A DNA stretch of 64,000 nt from a virus: the IMG/VR virus record IMGVR_UViG_3300027770_000026, positions 124,001 through 188,000 of that record. One strand, 5' to 3'. The position numbers were made by a program, and so were the translations under genes. Below the pieces are notes generated by a model that was not told the origin of the DNA, ran no database searches, and worked only from the letters and a program-made list of their open reading frames with translations. Each line of letters opens with the position of its first letter. Position 1 is the stretch's first letter. Shown piece after piece: positions 7,757 to 15,306 of this stretch.

Positions 7757-8551
7757 TTACTTACTGTGTGGGAATAGATGCTTGACTGCGTTCCACTTCT
7801 TAGGAACAACTTTCAGCACACGTTCCAAACCTGAGATACTGGATATGTCGCGACCATTCGCATGTGTGCCCACCATAAGTTTAGCAACGCCATCCTTATC
7901 TGCCCAACTAACTAAGACTCTGCCAGTTTCACGATCTACTACGCCCTTGTCTGGACTTAGCTGTAGCGCACTGTTTGGCTTTCCCTTGGCGTCAACAATT
8001 TCTGTCTTGCCGCTAACGGGACTAGGTGTCATCTTGATCAGTGTGGGCCATATTTCTAACCAAAGGTCTCCGCCGCGCATAGTAGGATCAGTGGAGTAGT
8101 CCATCTGATGTCCTTTAATTGCAATGGCTGCATCAGGTTTAACAATTAGGTCCACTTGTGCAAACTTGTCTTGATCAAATCTCACAACACAGTTAAGTGA
8201 CGCTCCGTTGTTTTTGATACCTTTCTCAGTAAGAGCTTGTGCCAACTTCTGCTTGCTACCTTTAAGGTCCTTATCGGAAAATGCACTTAGTACATCTTTT
8301 TCATCTAGCATGATGTCAATGTCGCCAGAATCTTTTTTACGATTGTTTGGGTCGTAGTATGGATGTGTTTCATCCCATATGCCCGCGCCGCCCATAGTCC
8401 AGTCGGCATGCTTGACGCCCACTGCAAGTAGTATCTTAGACAACTTGTCTTTGATTTCTTTAAAGTCTTTTTTAGTGACCCGTGTGACAGATACGCCCAT
8501 CTTCTCAGCGGCCTTCTGACTCATCTCTTGCAGTAGTTCTTGTATCTTCAT
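7757..8551 (-). CDS. nucleotidyltransferase-fold protein
   Basis: 264 residues. The motif MGGAG (53-57) followed by GDIDIML (76-82) and VDLIV (133-137) is the NTase-fold pattern hG[GS]...DhD...hDh, giving the three metal-binding acids Asp77, Asp79 and Asp134. Such enzymes transfer NMP groups to RNA, proteins or small molecules. It sits in one transcription unit with the ligase/NMNAT-like fusion (four-base gap downstream) and the large protein upstream (three-base gap), which suggests a joint task in RNA or nucleotide modification. The N-terminus MKIQELLQE has an L-x-E site like those cleaved by T4 gp21. Substrate unknown. Confidence 0.65.
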   Translation of the reverse strand: MKIQELLQEMSQKAAEKMGVSVTRVTKKDFKEIKDKLSKILLAVGVKHADWTMGGAGIWDETHPYYDPNNRKKDSGDIDIMLDEKDVLSAFSDKDLKGSKQKLAQALTEKGIKNNGASLNCVVRFDQDKFAQVDLIVKPDAAIAIKGHQMDYSTDPTMRGGDLWLEIWPTLIKMTPSPVSGKTEIVDAKGKPNSALQLSPDKGVVDRETGRVLVSWADKDGVAKLMVGTHANGRDISSISGLERVLKVVPKKWNAVKHLFPHSK

Positions 8552-8554
8552 GCG

Positions 8555-10756
8555 TTACTCTGCTCGTGCTTTGAGATGCTTGAGGCTCTTGATTGCGTCA
8601 CGTGCCATTGTGTCCTTTACTGCAGGCTTTTGCTTGTCATGCTTTTCTAAGAAGTTCTTGATAACTGTCATTGATACGTAGTGAGATGTCCCATCTTCAA
8701 AACGTACTTTATGATTACCATCTACGTCCTTAGCTTTACGTAGTTGCATTACAATGTGTGGGATCTTGTCATCATCCGCATCATCTTCTTTATCGTCATC
8801 CTTTGCTTCGTGCAATGGATCATCTTCGTAGAAGTCGTTAGGTGAACGATGGCCATGATGTTCTGTTGAACCACGAACCATTTCGTACTCAACATAATCC
8901 TTAACACGATTGATATAGTCGGCTGCCAGAGTAATCTTGGCCTGTACCCAACCTTCTAGCTCGCCCATACTGTCAAGCATGTTGTGCAAGTCACTTGCGT
9001 TCTTTACCATCTGGTACAGTTGTGACTGTGCCATTTGAACTTCATGATCATCTCTCACATCTAGCATGACCTGATGACCTTCTTTTATAACTTTGGCTTT
9101 TTTCTTTCTAGACTCTTGTACTGGCTGCTCAGGTTGTGCAGTTTCGTCACCGGGTGCAGGTAGTGCAGCAGGTGCTGGTTCCTCTGCTGGCATTTCTTCT
9201 GTATCATCTGCAGCATCCTTTGCTGCACTAATTGCTTCCTTCATGCCCAACGGATCCGTAACCCATGCTCCTAGCAACTTGCGATAAGAAATACCTGACT
9301 CTTCTGATACTTCGTGAATTGCATCGTACTGCTTGTCTAGATCATAGTCTCCGCCTAGTTTTTCGTGAATATCCGATAGTGCAGACTTAACTTCACTTTC
9401 GTCTTCGCCACGTTGCTCGCGGTCTTCTCTGGTTATGATCTGAGTAAATGGAATTGCACCTGCTGGGGTAATAATTATTTTCTTTTTTGTATCAACCTGA
9501 ATTGGGCCTGGTTTGAATTTTTGCTGACCACCTGCACCTGGCATTTGCCCTGGTTTCTGCTGCATCTGCTGTTGTTGCGCTTGTTGTGGTTGTTGCTGTT
9601 GTCCTGGCGCTGGCTGCTGTTGACTTGCCATACCTTGACCAAAAGAACCAACTGCTTGTCCAGCAACATTTGCACCTTTGACTACTGCATTACTTGCCAT
9701 ATTGCCTGCAGCTTGTGCGCCTTTGACTACTGCATTACTTGCCATATTACCTGCAGCTTGTGCGCCTTTAGCTACTACGTTACCTGCAGCTTGTGCGCCT
9801 TTAGCTACTACGTTACCTACAGCTTGTGCTCCTTTTACTGCAGCAGTGCCCAAAGCCTTTGCACCCTGTACTACTGCGCCACCAACACGGGCAGCACCTG
9901 TAGCTAATGCTCCAGCGCCTGCAGCTAATGCTGGAAGAATTTCATCTATTTGTTCTTCGCCCATGTACACTTCGGGTTCGTTGTTGGGCTTCTTACCTGG
10001 CTTTGGCTTCGGCTTTGGCTTCGGCTTTGGCTTCAACACTCCAAATGGATCAGTGTCTTGCTTTGGTTCAACAATTGGTGATAAACTTTTATCTTTTGGA
10101 TCTATTGGTTTACGTATTAGTACTTCGTGAATACTCAAAGGTTGAAATGCCTTACTGAACCATTCGCGTACTGCTGATTCATCCATACCAGCACTCAGAC
10201 GAACACGAGCCGGTACGTTCTTAGCATAAGCAGAATCGTATATAACGCTCCACTCCTCAGATACCATTTCCTTATTATCGCATTCGCACGGCATTGCTTC
10301 ACACACTGGGCAAGCATCCTCGCCTTCTTTTACTTGATAGTTCTTGCCATCTACCTTGAATGACTTCTTGTGTTGCATCTTAGCAGCAGCAAGTGCGCCA
10401 CTAAACTCGTTGCCTTCTTCCATGTCATCTTCGTCAACTAGGTTTTCGGCAATACGTGTCTCTTCGTCGTGTGCGCCTTTTGCAGAATTTAATTCATCTG
10501 CAAAGTCTGCAAATCCGTTCTTTTTAGAAAGGCTATCAAACCCGCTCTTCACTTCATCATGACTTACTCCACGCATGCCGCCAGCGACCCGTGCAGTAAC
10601 CTTATCGGGAGTAGCAGTAGGCTCGGGGCGACTTAATACATCTGAGTGTATTGTTTTTAGTGCGCCTTCAACGTCTTCAGTAATCATACCTTTTTCTTTA
10701 GTGGACGGTGTATTAATTACCGATAGCCATTTCTTCATGTTTTCTTGAGTTGTCAT
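8555..10756 (-). CDS. large low-complexity protein, probably virion or core associated
   Basis: 733 residues, not recognised as a whole. In order: a polar acidic N-terminal region; a Cys cluster (CPVCEAMPCEC, about 149-159) that could bind zinc; a (KP)n stretch near 240-255; an Ala/Gly-rich tandem repeat (KGAQAAGN type, about 290-375); a Gln/Pro-rich linker; an acidic linker; and a helical C-terminal domain (VQMAQSQLYQMVKNASDLHNML, GWVQAKITLAADYINRV) of a type I have seen at the C-termini of aquatic T4-like phage proteins. Low complexity and repeats fit a scaffold, core or internal head protein, but no capsid gene lies beside it. AAGGA precedes the ATG by eleven bases. It heads the unit with the NTase and ligase genes. 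Confidence 0.75.
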   Translation of the reverse strand: MTTQENMKKWLSVINTPSTKEKGMITEDVEGALKTIHSDVLSRPEPTATPDKVTARVAGGMRGVSHDEVKSGFDSLSKKNGFADFADELNSAKGAHDEETRIAENLVDEDDMEEGNEFSGALAAAKMQHKKSFKVDGKNYQVKEGEDACPVCEAMPCECDNKEMVSEEWSVIYDSAYAKNVPARVRLSAGMDESAVREWFSKAFQPLSIHEVLIRKPIDPKDKSLSPIVEPKQDTDPFGVLKPKPKPKPKPKPGKKPNNEPEVYMGEEQIDEILPALAAGAGALATGAARVGGAVVQGAKALGTAAVKGAQAVGNVVAKGAQAAGNVVAKGAQAAGNMASNAVVKGAQAAGNMASNAVVKGANVAGQAVGSFGQGMASQQQPAPGQQQQPQQAQQQQMQQKPGQMPGAGGQQKFKPGPIQVDTKKKIIITPAGAIPFTQIITREDREQRGEDESEVKSALSDIHEKLGGDYDLDKQYDAIHEVSEESGISYRKLLGAWVTDPLGMKEAISAAKDAADDTEEMPAEEPAPAALPAPGDETAQPEQPVQESRKKKAKVIKEGHQVMLDVRDDHEVQMAQSQLYQMVKNASDLHNMLDSMGELEGWVQAKITLAADYINRVKDYVEYEMVRGSTEHHGHRSPNDFYEDDPLHEAKDDDKEDDADDDKIPHIVMQLRKAKDVDGNHKVRFEDGTSHYVSMTVIKNFLEKHDKQKPAVKDTMARDAIKSLKHLKARAE
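9673..9850. repeat. tandem coding repeats (33- and 45-base units)
   Basis: Two near-identical 45-base units followed by two or three 33-base units lie inside the 733-codon gene. They encode KGAQAAGNMASNAVV and KGAQAAGNVVA. The units differ by single bases, pointing to recent slippage or unequal recombination. A 12-base (KP)n DNA repeat follows at about 10003-10033. Confidence 0.8.
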
Positions 10757-10770
10757 GAGTTAGTTAATCC

Positions 10771-11211
10771 TTATCTTGTCTTTAGTGTGCTGCGTAGGAA
10801 CCATGCATGCTTCTTGTGCGCTTCCATTCTGTCAGCGAGGAAGTTGCTGAGTGCATGTTCCTTGTTAGTTTCTGCTAGATCATATGATGCTTGCAGAGAA
10901 TTTAGTATTACTTCGTTTTCTGCAAGTAGACCACTTGCCATTTCAAGTGCGTTTGGAATCTTGCTGCTTTCTTGCACTTGACTGAGCTGCTTAAATCGCT
11001 CTAGTGTTCCTGGTGCGTAGCTTTGTAGCTGACGAATATGCTCGGCAAATGGGTCAACAGATCCTTGTACTTCCGAATAAATTTCTTCAAACAATTTGTG
11101 AAATTCGTAAAAGTCCGCTCCTTCTACGTTCCAGTGATATCCCCAGGCCTTAACATAGAACACAAATGTGTTTGAAAATGCAATCTTAAGTTGCTGAATT
11201 AGTTCGTCCAT
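10771..11211 (-). CDS. dps: Dps-like ferritin (DNA protection during starvation family)
   Basis: 146 residues, a typical Dps length. The helix pair FYVKAWGYHWNVEG and FYEFHKLFEEIYSEV is the family signature. His26, His38, Asp53 and Glu57 show exactly the spacing (12, 15, 4) of the intersubunit ferroxidase ligands of E. coli Dps (His51, His63, Asp78, Glu82), so the iron-oxidising site looks complete. Dps dodecamers oxidise Fe(II) with peroxide, store iron and can compact DNA. A lysine-rich DNA-binding N-terminal tail is absent, so iron or peroxide detoxification is the safer inference. The ATG at 11211 has GGAG seven bases upstream, with a late-type promoter 22 bases upstream. Dps genes occur in some phages but are uncommon. 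Confidence 0.88.
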   Translation of the reverse strand: MDELIQQLKIAFSNTFVFYVKAWGYHWNVEGADFYEFHKLFEEIYSEVQGSVDPFAEHIRQLQSYAPGTLERFKQLSQVQESSKIPNALEMASGLLAENEVILNSLQASYDLAETNKEHALSNFLADRMEAHKKHAWFLRSTLKTR

Positions 11212-11232
11212 ATACAATCTCCGCTAGTGTTG

Positions 11233-11865
11233 TTATTTAGCGAAGTTAAAAGACTTTTTGGTATACTCTGCACGGGTCCATCCCATGAGATACCTAGCTT
11301 TCCAATCGTTTTGTGCAAAGCCCTGCAGGTGCTGCCATTCTCCTTGATGCTTGCGTATTTGTTGTGCAAGATCCTGCCAATCTTGTTGAGTTAACCAGCT
11401 TTCAGTTTGCAAGCGTTTATCATTGATGCGATTGAGATCATAATCGTCTAGCTCAATATGCAGCACTTCAACCGCGTCGCCGGTGTCATCCAAATGATCC
11501 ATAGCAAAGTCAAAGCCCCATTTAGGTTTAGTCTGTGCCATAAAAGCTGCACCTGGGTGATTATAGCATTTAATTTGGGCTAATGCATCTTCCGCAAAAT
11601 CACAGCGGTGTAACAGCATGCAGTGATCTAGGTGTAATCCATTTTTAATAATAGGCAGTAGCTCTAGCCAGGGATTCTGAAACGCCCAATGATTGAGGCA
11701 GTCTGATAAGGCAAAATAGTTGTCTTGATATAACTTGCGTTCGGCTACTGTAAGTTCAAATCCATCTTTGTCGTAGTAGTTAAAGTCGCTTCGCCTAACA
11801 TTGTGTGCTTCGCCCCGGCATGTAATATCCGCGCAAAAGCCCGCACCCGTAGATCGCTTTAACAT
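11233..11865 (-). CDS. conserved hypothetical protein, His/Trp rich
   Basis: 210 residues from the ATG at 11865 (a GTG at 11871 is also in frame). It has no known motif. Notable are several His, Trp and Asp pairs (LHLDHCMLLHRCDF, WGFDFAMDHLDD, HIELDDYDLNRI) that could form a metal site, and a soluble, mostly helical composition without membrane segments. It lies between the flavodoxin-like and Dps genes, ten bases after the first, so it shares their transcript and perhaps a redox or iron role. The late-type promoter of dps overlaps its stop codon. Confidence 0.7.
   Translation of the reverse strand: MLKRSTGAGFCADITCRGEAHNVRRSDFNYYDKDGFELTVAERKLYQDNYFALSDCLNHWAFQNPWLELLPIIKNGLHLDHCMLLHRCDFAEDALAQIKCYNHPGAAFMAQTKPKWGFDFAMDHLDDTGDAVEVLHIELDDYDLNRINDKRLQTESWLTQQDWQDLAQQIRKHQGEWQHLQGFAQNDWKARYLMGWTRAEYTKKSFNFAK
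11234..11241 (-). promoter_or_regulatory. late-type promoter (GCTAAATA) of dps
   Basis: GCTAAATA on the minus strand, followed by a short leader with GGAG before the dps ATG. The same octamer occurs before at least four other genes in the window. Confidence 0.5.
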
Positions 11866-11875
11866 AGTCACATGT

Positions 11876-12442
11876 TTAATTTAGCTGGTTGATACAGCGT
11901 ACTATATTTTTTGCCCAGTTACTGGCTTTTTCTGCTAGTTCCCGATCGGATTCAATCTTCTTACCATCCTGGATGGTGCTTTCTAGCATACTCTTAGGTG
12001 GCGCTGTGAAACCCAGATAGCTAGCAAATGCGTTATGTATACCGTGTATGTGTTGGAAGCCGTCACTACTACCGCTTACTATGGTAGCAAATACTTTCTT
12101 AGCCATTGGGTTAATTTTGTGTTCGTTAGCCCAATCGTCAAAGTTGTCCATGCGCTCGATAAAGCTTTGGGCTAAACTGCTATGCACACCCCACCAAATT
12201 GGGGTAGCAATAACAACAGCGTCCATATCAATTACACTTTTGAGTAATGCCGTCATATCATCTGCACTGCCGTCGTCTGCTGCAAAGTTTGTGCTAAAGT
12301 CGTAAGTCATGCCTTTGAGCGACCGTACTACAACATCGGCGCCTTCGCGTTCCAGTGCTTGTTTAGCCACGCGACACAGTACTCGTGTGTTGCTGGGTTT
12401 GTTTACAGCTTTTAAGCTGGCTTCTACTATTAATATACGCAT
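11876..12442 (-). CDS. flavodoxin-fold NAD(P)H:FMN reductase-like protein
   Basis: 188 residues. The N-terminal strand MRILIVEASL followed by a Ser/Thr-rich loop (KPSNTR) is the FMN phosphate loop of the flavodoxin/NADPH-dependent FMN reductase family. ATPIWWGVHSSLAQSFIERM (residues about 78-97) matches the family's flavin-binding TPxYxxxxS segment, and VSGSSDGF follows as the second flavin loop. It would reduce quinones, flavins or metals with NAD(P)H; substrate unknown. Encoded with Dps in what looks like a small redox/iron cassette. Its ATG lies five bases after a TAAATA promoter box and has no ribosome binding site, so its mRNA may be leaderless. Confidence 0.8.
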   Translation of the reverse strand: MRILIVEASLKAVNKPSNTRVLCRVAKQALEREGADVVVRSLKGMTYDFSTNFAADDGSADDMTALLKSVIDMDAVVIATPIWWGVHSSLAQSFIERMDNFDDWANEHKINPMAKKVFATIVSGSSDGFQHIHGIHNAFASYLGFTAPPKSMLESTIQDGKKIESDRELAEKASNWAKNIVRCINQLN

Positions 12443-12447
12443 GTGAG

Positions 12448-12455
12448 TATTTATT
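12448..12455 (-). promoter_or_regulatory. late-type promoter (AATAAATA), leaderless geometry
   Basis: AATAAATA then CTCAC then the ATG of the flavodoxin-like gene. If initiation occurs as at T4 late promoters, the first transcribed base is the A of the start codon. Confidence 0.5.
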
Positions 12456-12465
12456 GATCTTTAAT

Positions 12466-13344
12466 TTAAGTTGTCCAAGGGCGACCTGTAACTAGTCCGC
12501 CTACGTTAGGATTGTCTACTACTGTATTACCCACATACTGTGTGGGTAATTGTGTGATATCATAGGTAGCACGTGGATTGCCCGAGGCAGCACGATTAGT
12601 TGCAGCTAAATTTAATTTAGCTTTTTGTCTAGCCTCTTTGTCTGCTCCCCCACCTGTACCTGGTACATATATAACAAACGAAGTCCCGTCAGGTATTAAC
12701 GCTGAATTAAGTTCGTTGATTCCAGTACCAGTTAAATTGATGCCGCCGGCTGTGGCAATATTCCAAGTAGGAACTACTTCGGCAGGCAATTCAACATTGG
12801 ACGCAGGTGTTTGCATTGCTCTTATAAAACTAGGCTGTCCGTTAGCAGGTACAAATGTCCAAAGTCTACCAACAGGGGGTGTACCCGAAGAGTAGGAAAA
12901 ACTAGTTATAACACCATCGTCTTCTGCACACACATAGTCCCATACTATGTCATTTCCGGGCGAAACTCCTCCAAGAAGTTGCGTACCAAGCATGGTTAGT
13001 TGGCCACTACTAGCCGAATATCCGCCGGCGCCATATGTACAAACAACATTGCTAAAAGTTCCATTAGCGTTCAATGTAAAGCTAATTAGGGCTTGGCCAT
13101 AGGTAAAGGGTCTTGCTTCTGGAGGATTAATTTGATCAAATACATATTCTTTGGCAGATAGTGCTGGTAGAGCAAGTACTAGTGCTATGTAGGCATCTAT
13201 TGGGCCACTGTCTTTTCTAACACTAAATCCAGCACCGTATGAGTCATAGTTAAACGTGCCTGCGGCTACTAGATAACTGCCAGTAAAACTAGTTGCTGTT
13301 ATTTCAGTTGGTATTGTCAGTGTCGAAATTCCGTTAGCGGCCAT
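12466..13344 (-). CDS. probable virion/tail surface protein, unknown fold
   Basis: 292 residues rich in Gly, Ser, Thr, Ala and Asn, with alternating strands and almost no charged residues in the first 200, as in phage fibre or head-decoration proteins. A glycine turn (YVPGTGGGADKEARQKAKLNL) precedes the C-terminal 50 residues, which carry short basic and Asn/Pro-rich segments. No family recognised. It is transcribed from a late-type promoter in the divergent gap with the lysis cassette, which fits a structural role. Confidence 0.65.
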   Translation of the reverse strand: MAANGISTLTIPTEITATSFTGSYLVAAGTFNYDSYGAGFSVRKDSGPIDAYIALVLALPALSAKEYVFDQINPPEARPFTYGQALISFTLNANGTFSNVVCTYGAGGYSASSGQLTMLGTQLLGGVSPGNDIVWDYVCAEDDGVITSFSYSSGTPPVGRLWTFVPANGQPSFIRAMQTPASNVELPAEVVPTWNIATAGGINLTGTGINELNSALIPDGTSFVIYVPGTGGGADKEARQKAKLNLAATNRAASGNPRATYDITQLPTQYVGNTVVDNPNVGGLVTGRPWTT

Positions 13345-13360
13345 TGTAATGTCTCCCAGT

Positions 13361-13407
13361 TATTTAGCATGCAGTGCGAGATTATTTTGGTAAAATTCAA
13401 ATAAATA
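13361..13407. promoter_or_regulatory. divergent late-type promoters between virion gene and lysis cassette
   Basis: GCTAAATA on the minus strand (13361-13368) serves the gene at 12466-13344. AATAAATA on the plus strand (13400-13407) serves the lysis genes, followed by AAGAGGG before the ATG at 13423. The two boxes lie back to back, so both units should switch on late together. Confidence 0.55.
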
Positions 13408-13422
13408 ACAAGAGGGCATTTT

Positions 13423-13644
13423 ATGAGAAAACTACTACTAACTGCTGCGTTCGTGCTGTTAACTGCGGGCTGTAGCGAACATTATCGTTATGCTTGCCAA
13501 GATCCAGCACACTGGAATGACGCAGAATGCAAGCGTCCACGCTGCGAAGTTGACGGCAATTGCCGCGATGAACTAACCGGTGGAGTCAGCGAGAAGATAC
13601 TAGACCCCGATCACCACAAGACTGAGGAACCCGTAAATGAGTAA
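13423..13644 (+). CDS. small lipoprotein, possible outer-membrane spanin component
   Basis: 73 residues. A basic start (MRKLLL), a hydrophobic stretch and the lipobox LTAGC (Cys17) form a type II signal peptide, so the mature protein would be an N-terminally lipidated, Cys-rich polypeptide of about 57 residues (five further Cys). Sitting first in the lysis cassette, it could be an outer-membrane spanin subunit or a surface-exclusion protein. No inner-membrane spanin partner with a coiled-coil periplasmic domain is obvious, so the role is open. It overlaps the next gene by eight bases. Confidence 0.7.
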   Translation: MRKLLLTAAFVLLTAGCSEHYRYACQDPAHWNDAECKRPRCEVDGNCRDELTGGVSEKILDPDHHKTEEPVNE

Positions 13645-13918
13645 TCCACGTTATACAAGCGATGAGCTACACGCTCGTTTGAAGTTTTTTATTGGCGTAA
13701 CACTGTCGCTAACACTAGTTGGTATTGTGTTTGTTGTACTGTACAGCCTAATATTTGTAACACAGCCAATTGGTGTACAAAGTCCAAATGACGCAGAATT
13801 CTTTAAGCTGGTAACTCCAATTGCAACATTCCTCACAGGTCTACTGTCGGGCATAATGTTTGGCAAGAGCCCAGACGAGCCCAAGCCTGAAGCTCCACCA
13901 GAAGATACTATTGCATGA
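13637..13918 (+). CDS. two-TM membrane protein, holin candidate
   Basis: 93 residues with two strongly hydrophobic segments (about 17-41 and 57-79), a charged N-terminus and a Pro/Glu-rich charged tail. Size, topology and position directly before the endolysin fit a holin or holin regulator. Its second segment (FKLVTPIATFLTGLLSGIMFG) resembles that of the protein encoded after the endolysin, so the two may be paralogues. Its start lies inside the lipoprotein gene and its stop overlaps the endolysin start by four bases (ATGA). Confidence 0.65.
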   Translation: MSNPRYTSDELHARLKFFIGVTLSLTLVGIVFVVLYSLIFVTQPIGVQSPNDAEFFKLVTPIATFLTGLLSGIMFGKSPDEPKPEAPPEDTIA

Positions 13919-15036
13919 GTTTAAGTACACTACAAGAAAAAATGGGCGTTACAGCCGACGGAGCGTTTGGTAAAGGAACGCTCACTGCGGCTATGAAATA
14001 TTTCAAGCTAACACCTGATCGAGCAGCACACTTCTTTGGACAAGTTGGGCACGAAACAGGCGGCTTTAAAAGTTTCACCGAAAATCTCAACTATAGTGCA
14101 GAAGGCTTACTGAAGACATTTAGCAAGTACTTTGATACTGCTAGTGCTGCTGCTTGCGCACGTAATCCCGAGAAGATTGCCAATGTAGTGTACGCTAATC
14201 GCATGGGCAATGGTGATAGGGCTAGCGGCGATGGATGGAAGTATCGTGGACGTGGTGCACTACAGTTAACTGGCAAGGAAAACTATCAAGCACTAGCAGA
14301 CGCACTGGGCAAGCAGGAGATCATGCAGGATCCAGACCTAGTAGCAGACGACTATGCGTTTGATAGTGCCATGTTCTTCTTTAACAAGAACAAGCTATGG
14401 GCTATATGTGATCACGGTGTTAATGATGCTGCCATACTCGCACTAACTAAAAAGATTAATGGCGGCACACATGGACTAGATGATCGTACAGAGAGAACTA
14501 AGAAATATGCAGAATGGCTCAAAGGCGAAACGGCACCTGCTACAACACCAGCAGCCGCTGGCGGTAATATGCTAAGTGAAAATTTTGCACTACGAGACTT
14601 CATCAAAAGCGAAACTGCGACACGTAAGAAGATAGACAATACTCCATCACCTGCACATCTTGCAGCACTTAAAGCTGTGGCTAAGAACATATTAGAGCCT
14701 GTGCTTGCTCACTACAAAAAACCCATACGCATCAACAGTGCGTATCGTGGACCTGCACTTAACAAAGCAGTGGGCGGTAGTGCTAAGAGTCAACACTGCA
14801 ATGGTGAAGCTGTGGACTTTGAAATTGACGAGTTATCTAATCCAGAACTAGCCATGTGGGTTAGTAAGAATTTAGAATTTGATCAGTTGATACTAGAGTT
14901 TTATAATCCCAAAGAGGGACCAAATAGTGGGTGGGTGCATTGCAGCTATAAGGCTACAGGTACCAATCGTCGTCAAATCCTAACTGCTGTAACAGCAGGA
15001 GGAAAGACAGTTTACAAACCAGGATTTGTACTATGA
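13915..15036 (+). CDS. two-domain endolysin: GH19 lysozyme plus M15 peptidase
   Basis: 373 residues. The N-terminal domain (1-205) is a glycoside hydrolase 19 lysozyme with GHETGGF (Glu47 the likely acid), ENLNYS and YRGRGALQLTGKENY. After an Ala/Thr/Pro linker (about 205-220), the C-terminal domain is an M15 (D-Ala-D-Ala carboxypeptidase-like) metallopeptidase with zinc ligands His294 and Asp301 (SQHCNGEAVD) and His342 (WVHCSY). The enzyme would cut both glycan strands and stem peptides of peptidoglycan. No signal peptide is seen, so release needs a holin; two holin-like genes flank it with four-base overlaps. Confidence 0.93.
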   Translation: MSLSTLQEKMGVTADGAFGKGTLTAAMKYFKLTPDRAAHFFGQVGHETGGFKSFTENLNYSAEGLLKTFSKYFDTASAAACARNPEKIANVVYANRMGNGDRASGDGWKYRGRGALQLTGKENYQALADALGKQEIMQDPDLVADDYAFDSAMFFFNKNKLWAICDHGVNDAAILALTKKINGGTHGLDDRTERTKKYAEWLKGETAPATTPAAAGGNMLSENFALRDFIKSETATRKKIDNTPSPAHLAALKAVAKNILEPVLAHYKKPIRINSAYRGPALNKAVGGSAKSQHCNGEAVDFEIDELSNPELAMWVSKNLEFDQLILEFYNPKEGPNSGWVHCSYKATGTNRRQILTAVTAGGKTVYKPGFVL

Positions 15037-15305
15037 CCGTAACAAATTGGATTTTAAAAGTAACAGTGGGTACACTGGCGTGCATTGTCGTTGCTGTAGT
15101 TGTTGTTCTTATGGGTGGATTGTTTAATCCCATTGTAGACAACAACAAAATCTTTGAAATTATTGGTCCAGCATTTAGCACAGTGATTGGCGCGTTTGTT
15201 GGCTTGCTTGGCGGTATTTCTCTAAACAAGGCAGATGCTGCGGCTGCAGTTGAAGCTGATGCTAAAGCAGCGGAAGAGCAAAAGAAGAAGGACGAAGCCA
15301 AGTAG
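15033..15305 (+). CDS. two-TM membrane protein with charged tail, holin candidate
   Basis: 90 residues. Transmembrane segments are at about 9-31 and 42-64, followed by an Ala/Glu/Lys helix of about 25 residues. Small size, two membrane helices, a charged C-terminus and overlap with the endolysin stop (ATGA) suggest a holin or antiholin. The second helix (IIGPAFSTVIGAFVGLLGGISL) has the same P-x-x-T-G-G pattern as the protein encoded before the endolysin. Confidence 0.7.
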   Translation: MTVTNWILKVTVGTLACIVVAVVVVLMGGLFNPIVDNNKIFEIIGPAFSTVIGAFVGLLGGISLNKADAAAAVEADAKAAEEQKKKDEAK

Positions 15306-15306
15306 T

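Noticed and set aside
7753-7809. Longer N-terminus for the ligase/NMNAT fusion starting at 7809
   Set aside because: It would overlap the NTase gene end and lacks a ribosome binding site, whereas the ATG at 7752 follows the stop by four bases and gives a sensible MKIFEVL start.
9413-9907. Plus-strand frame rich in Cys, Trp and Leu
   Set aside because: It is the complement of the Gln/Ala repeat region of the 733-residue protein; the odd composition is a by-product of those codons.
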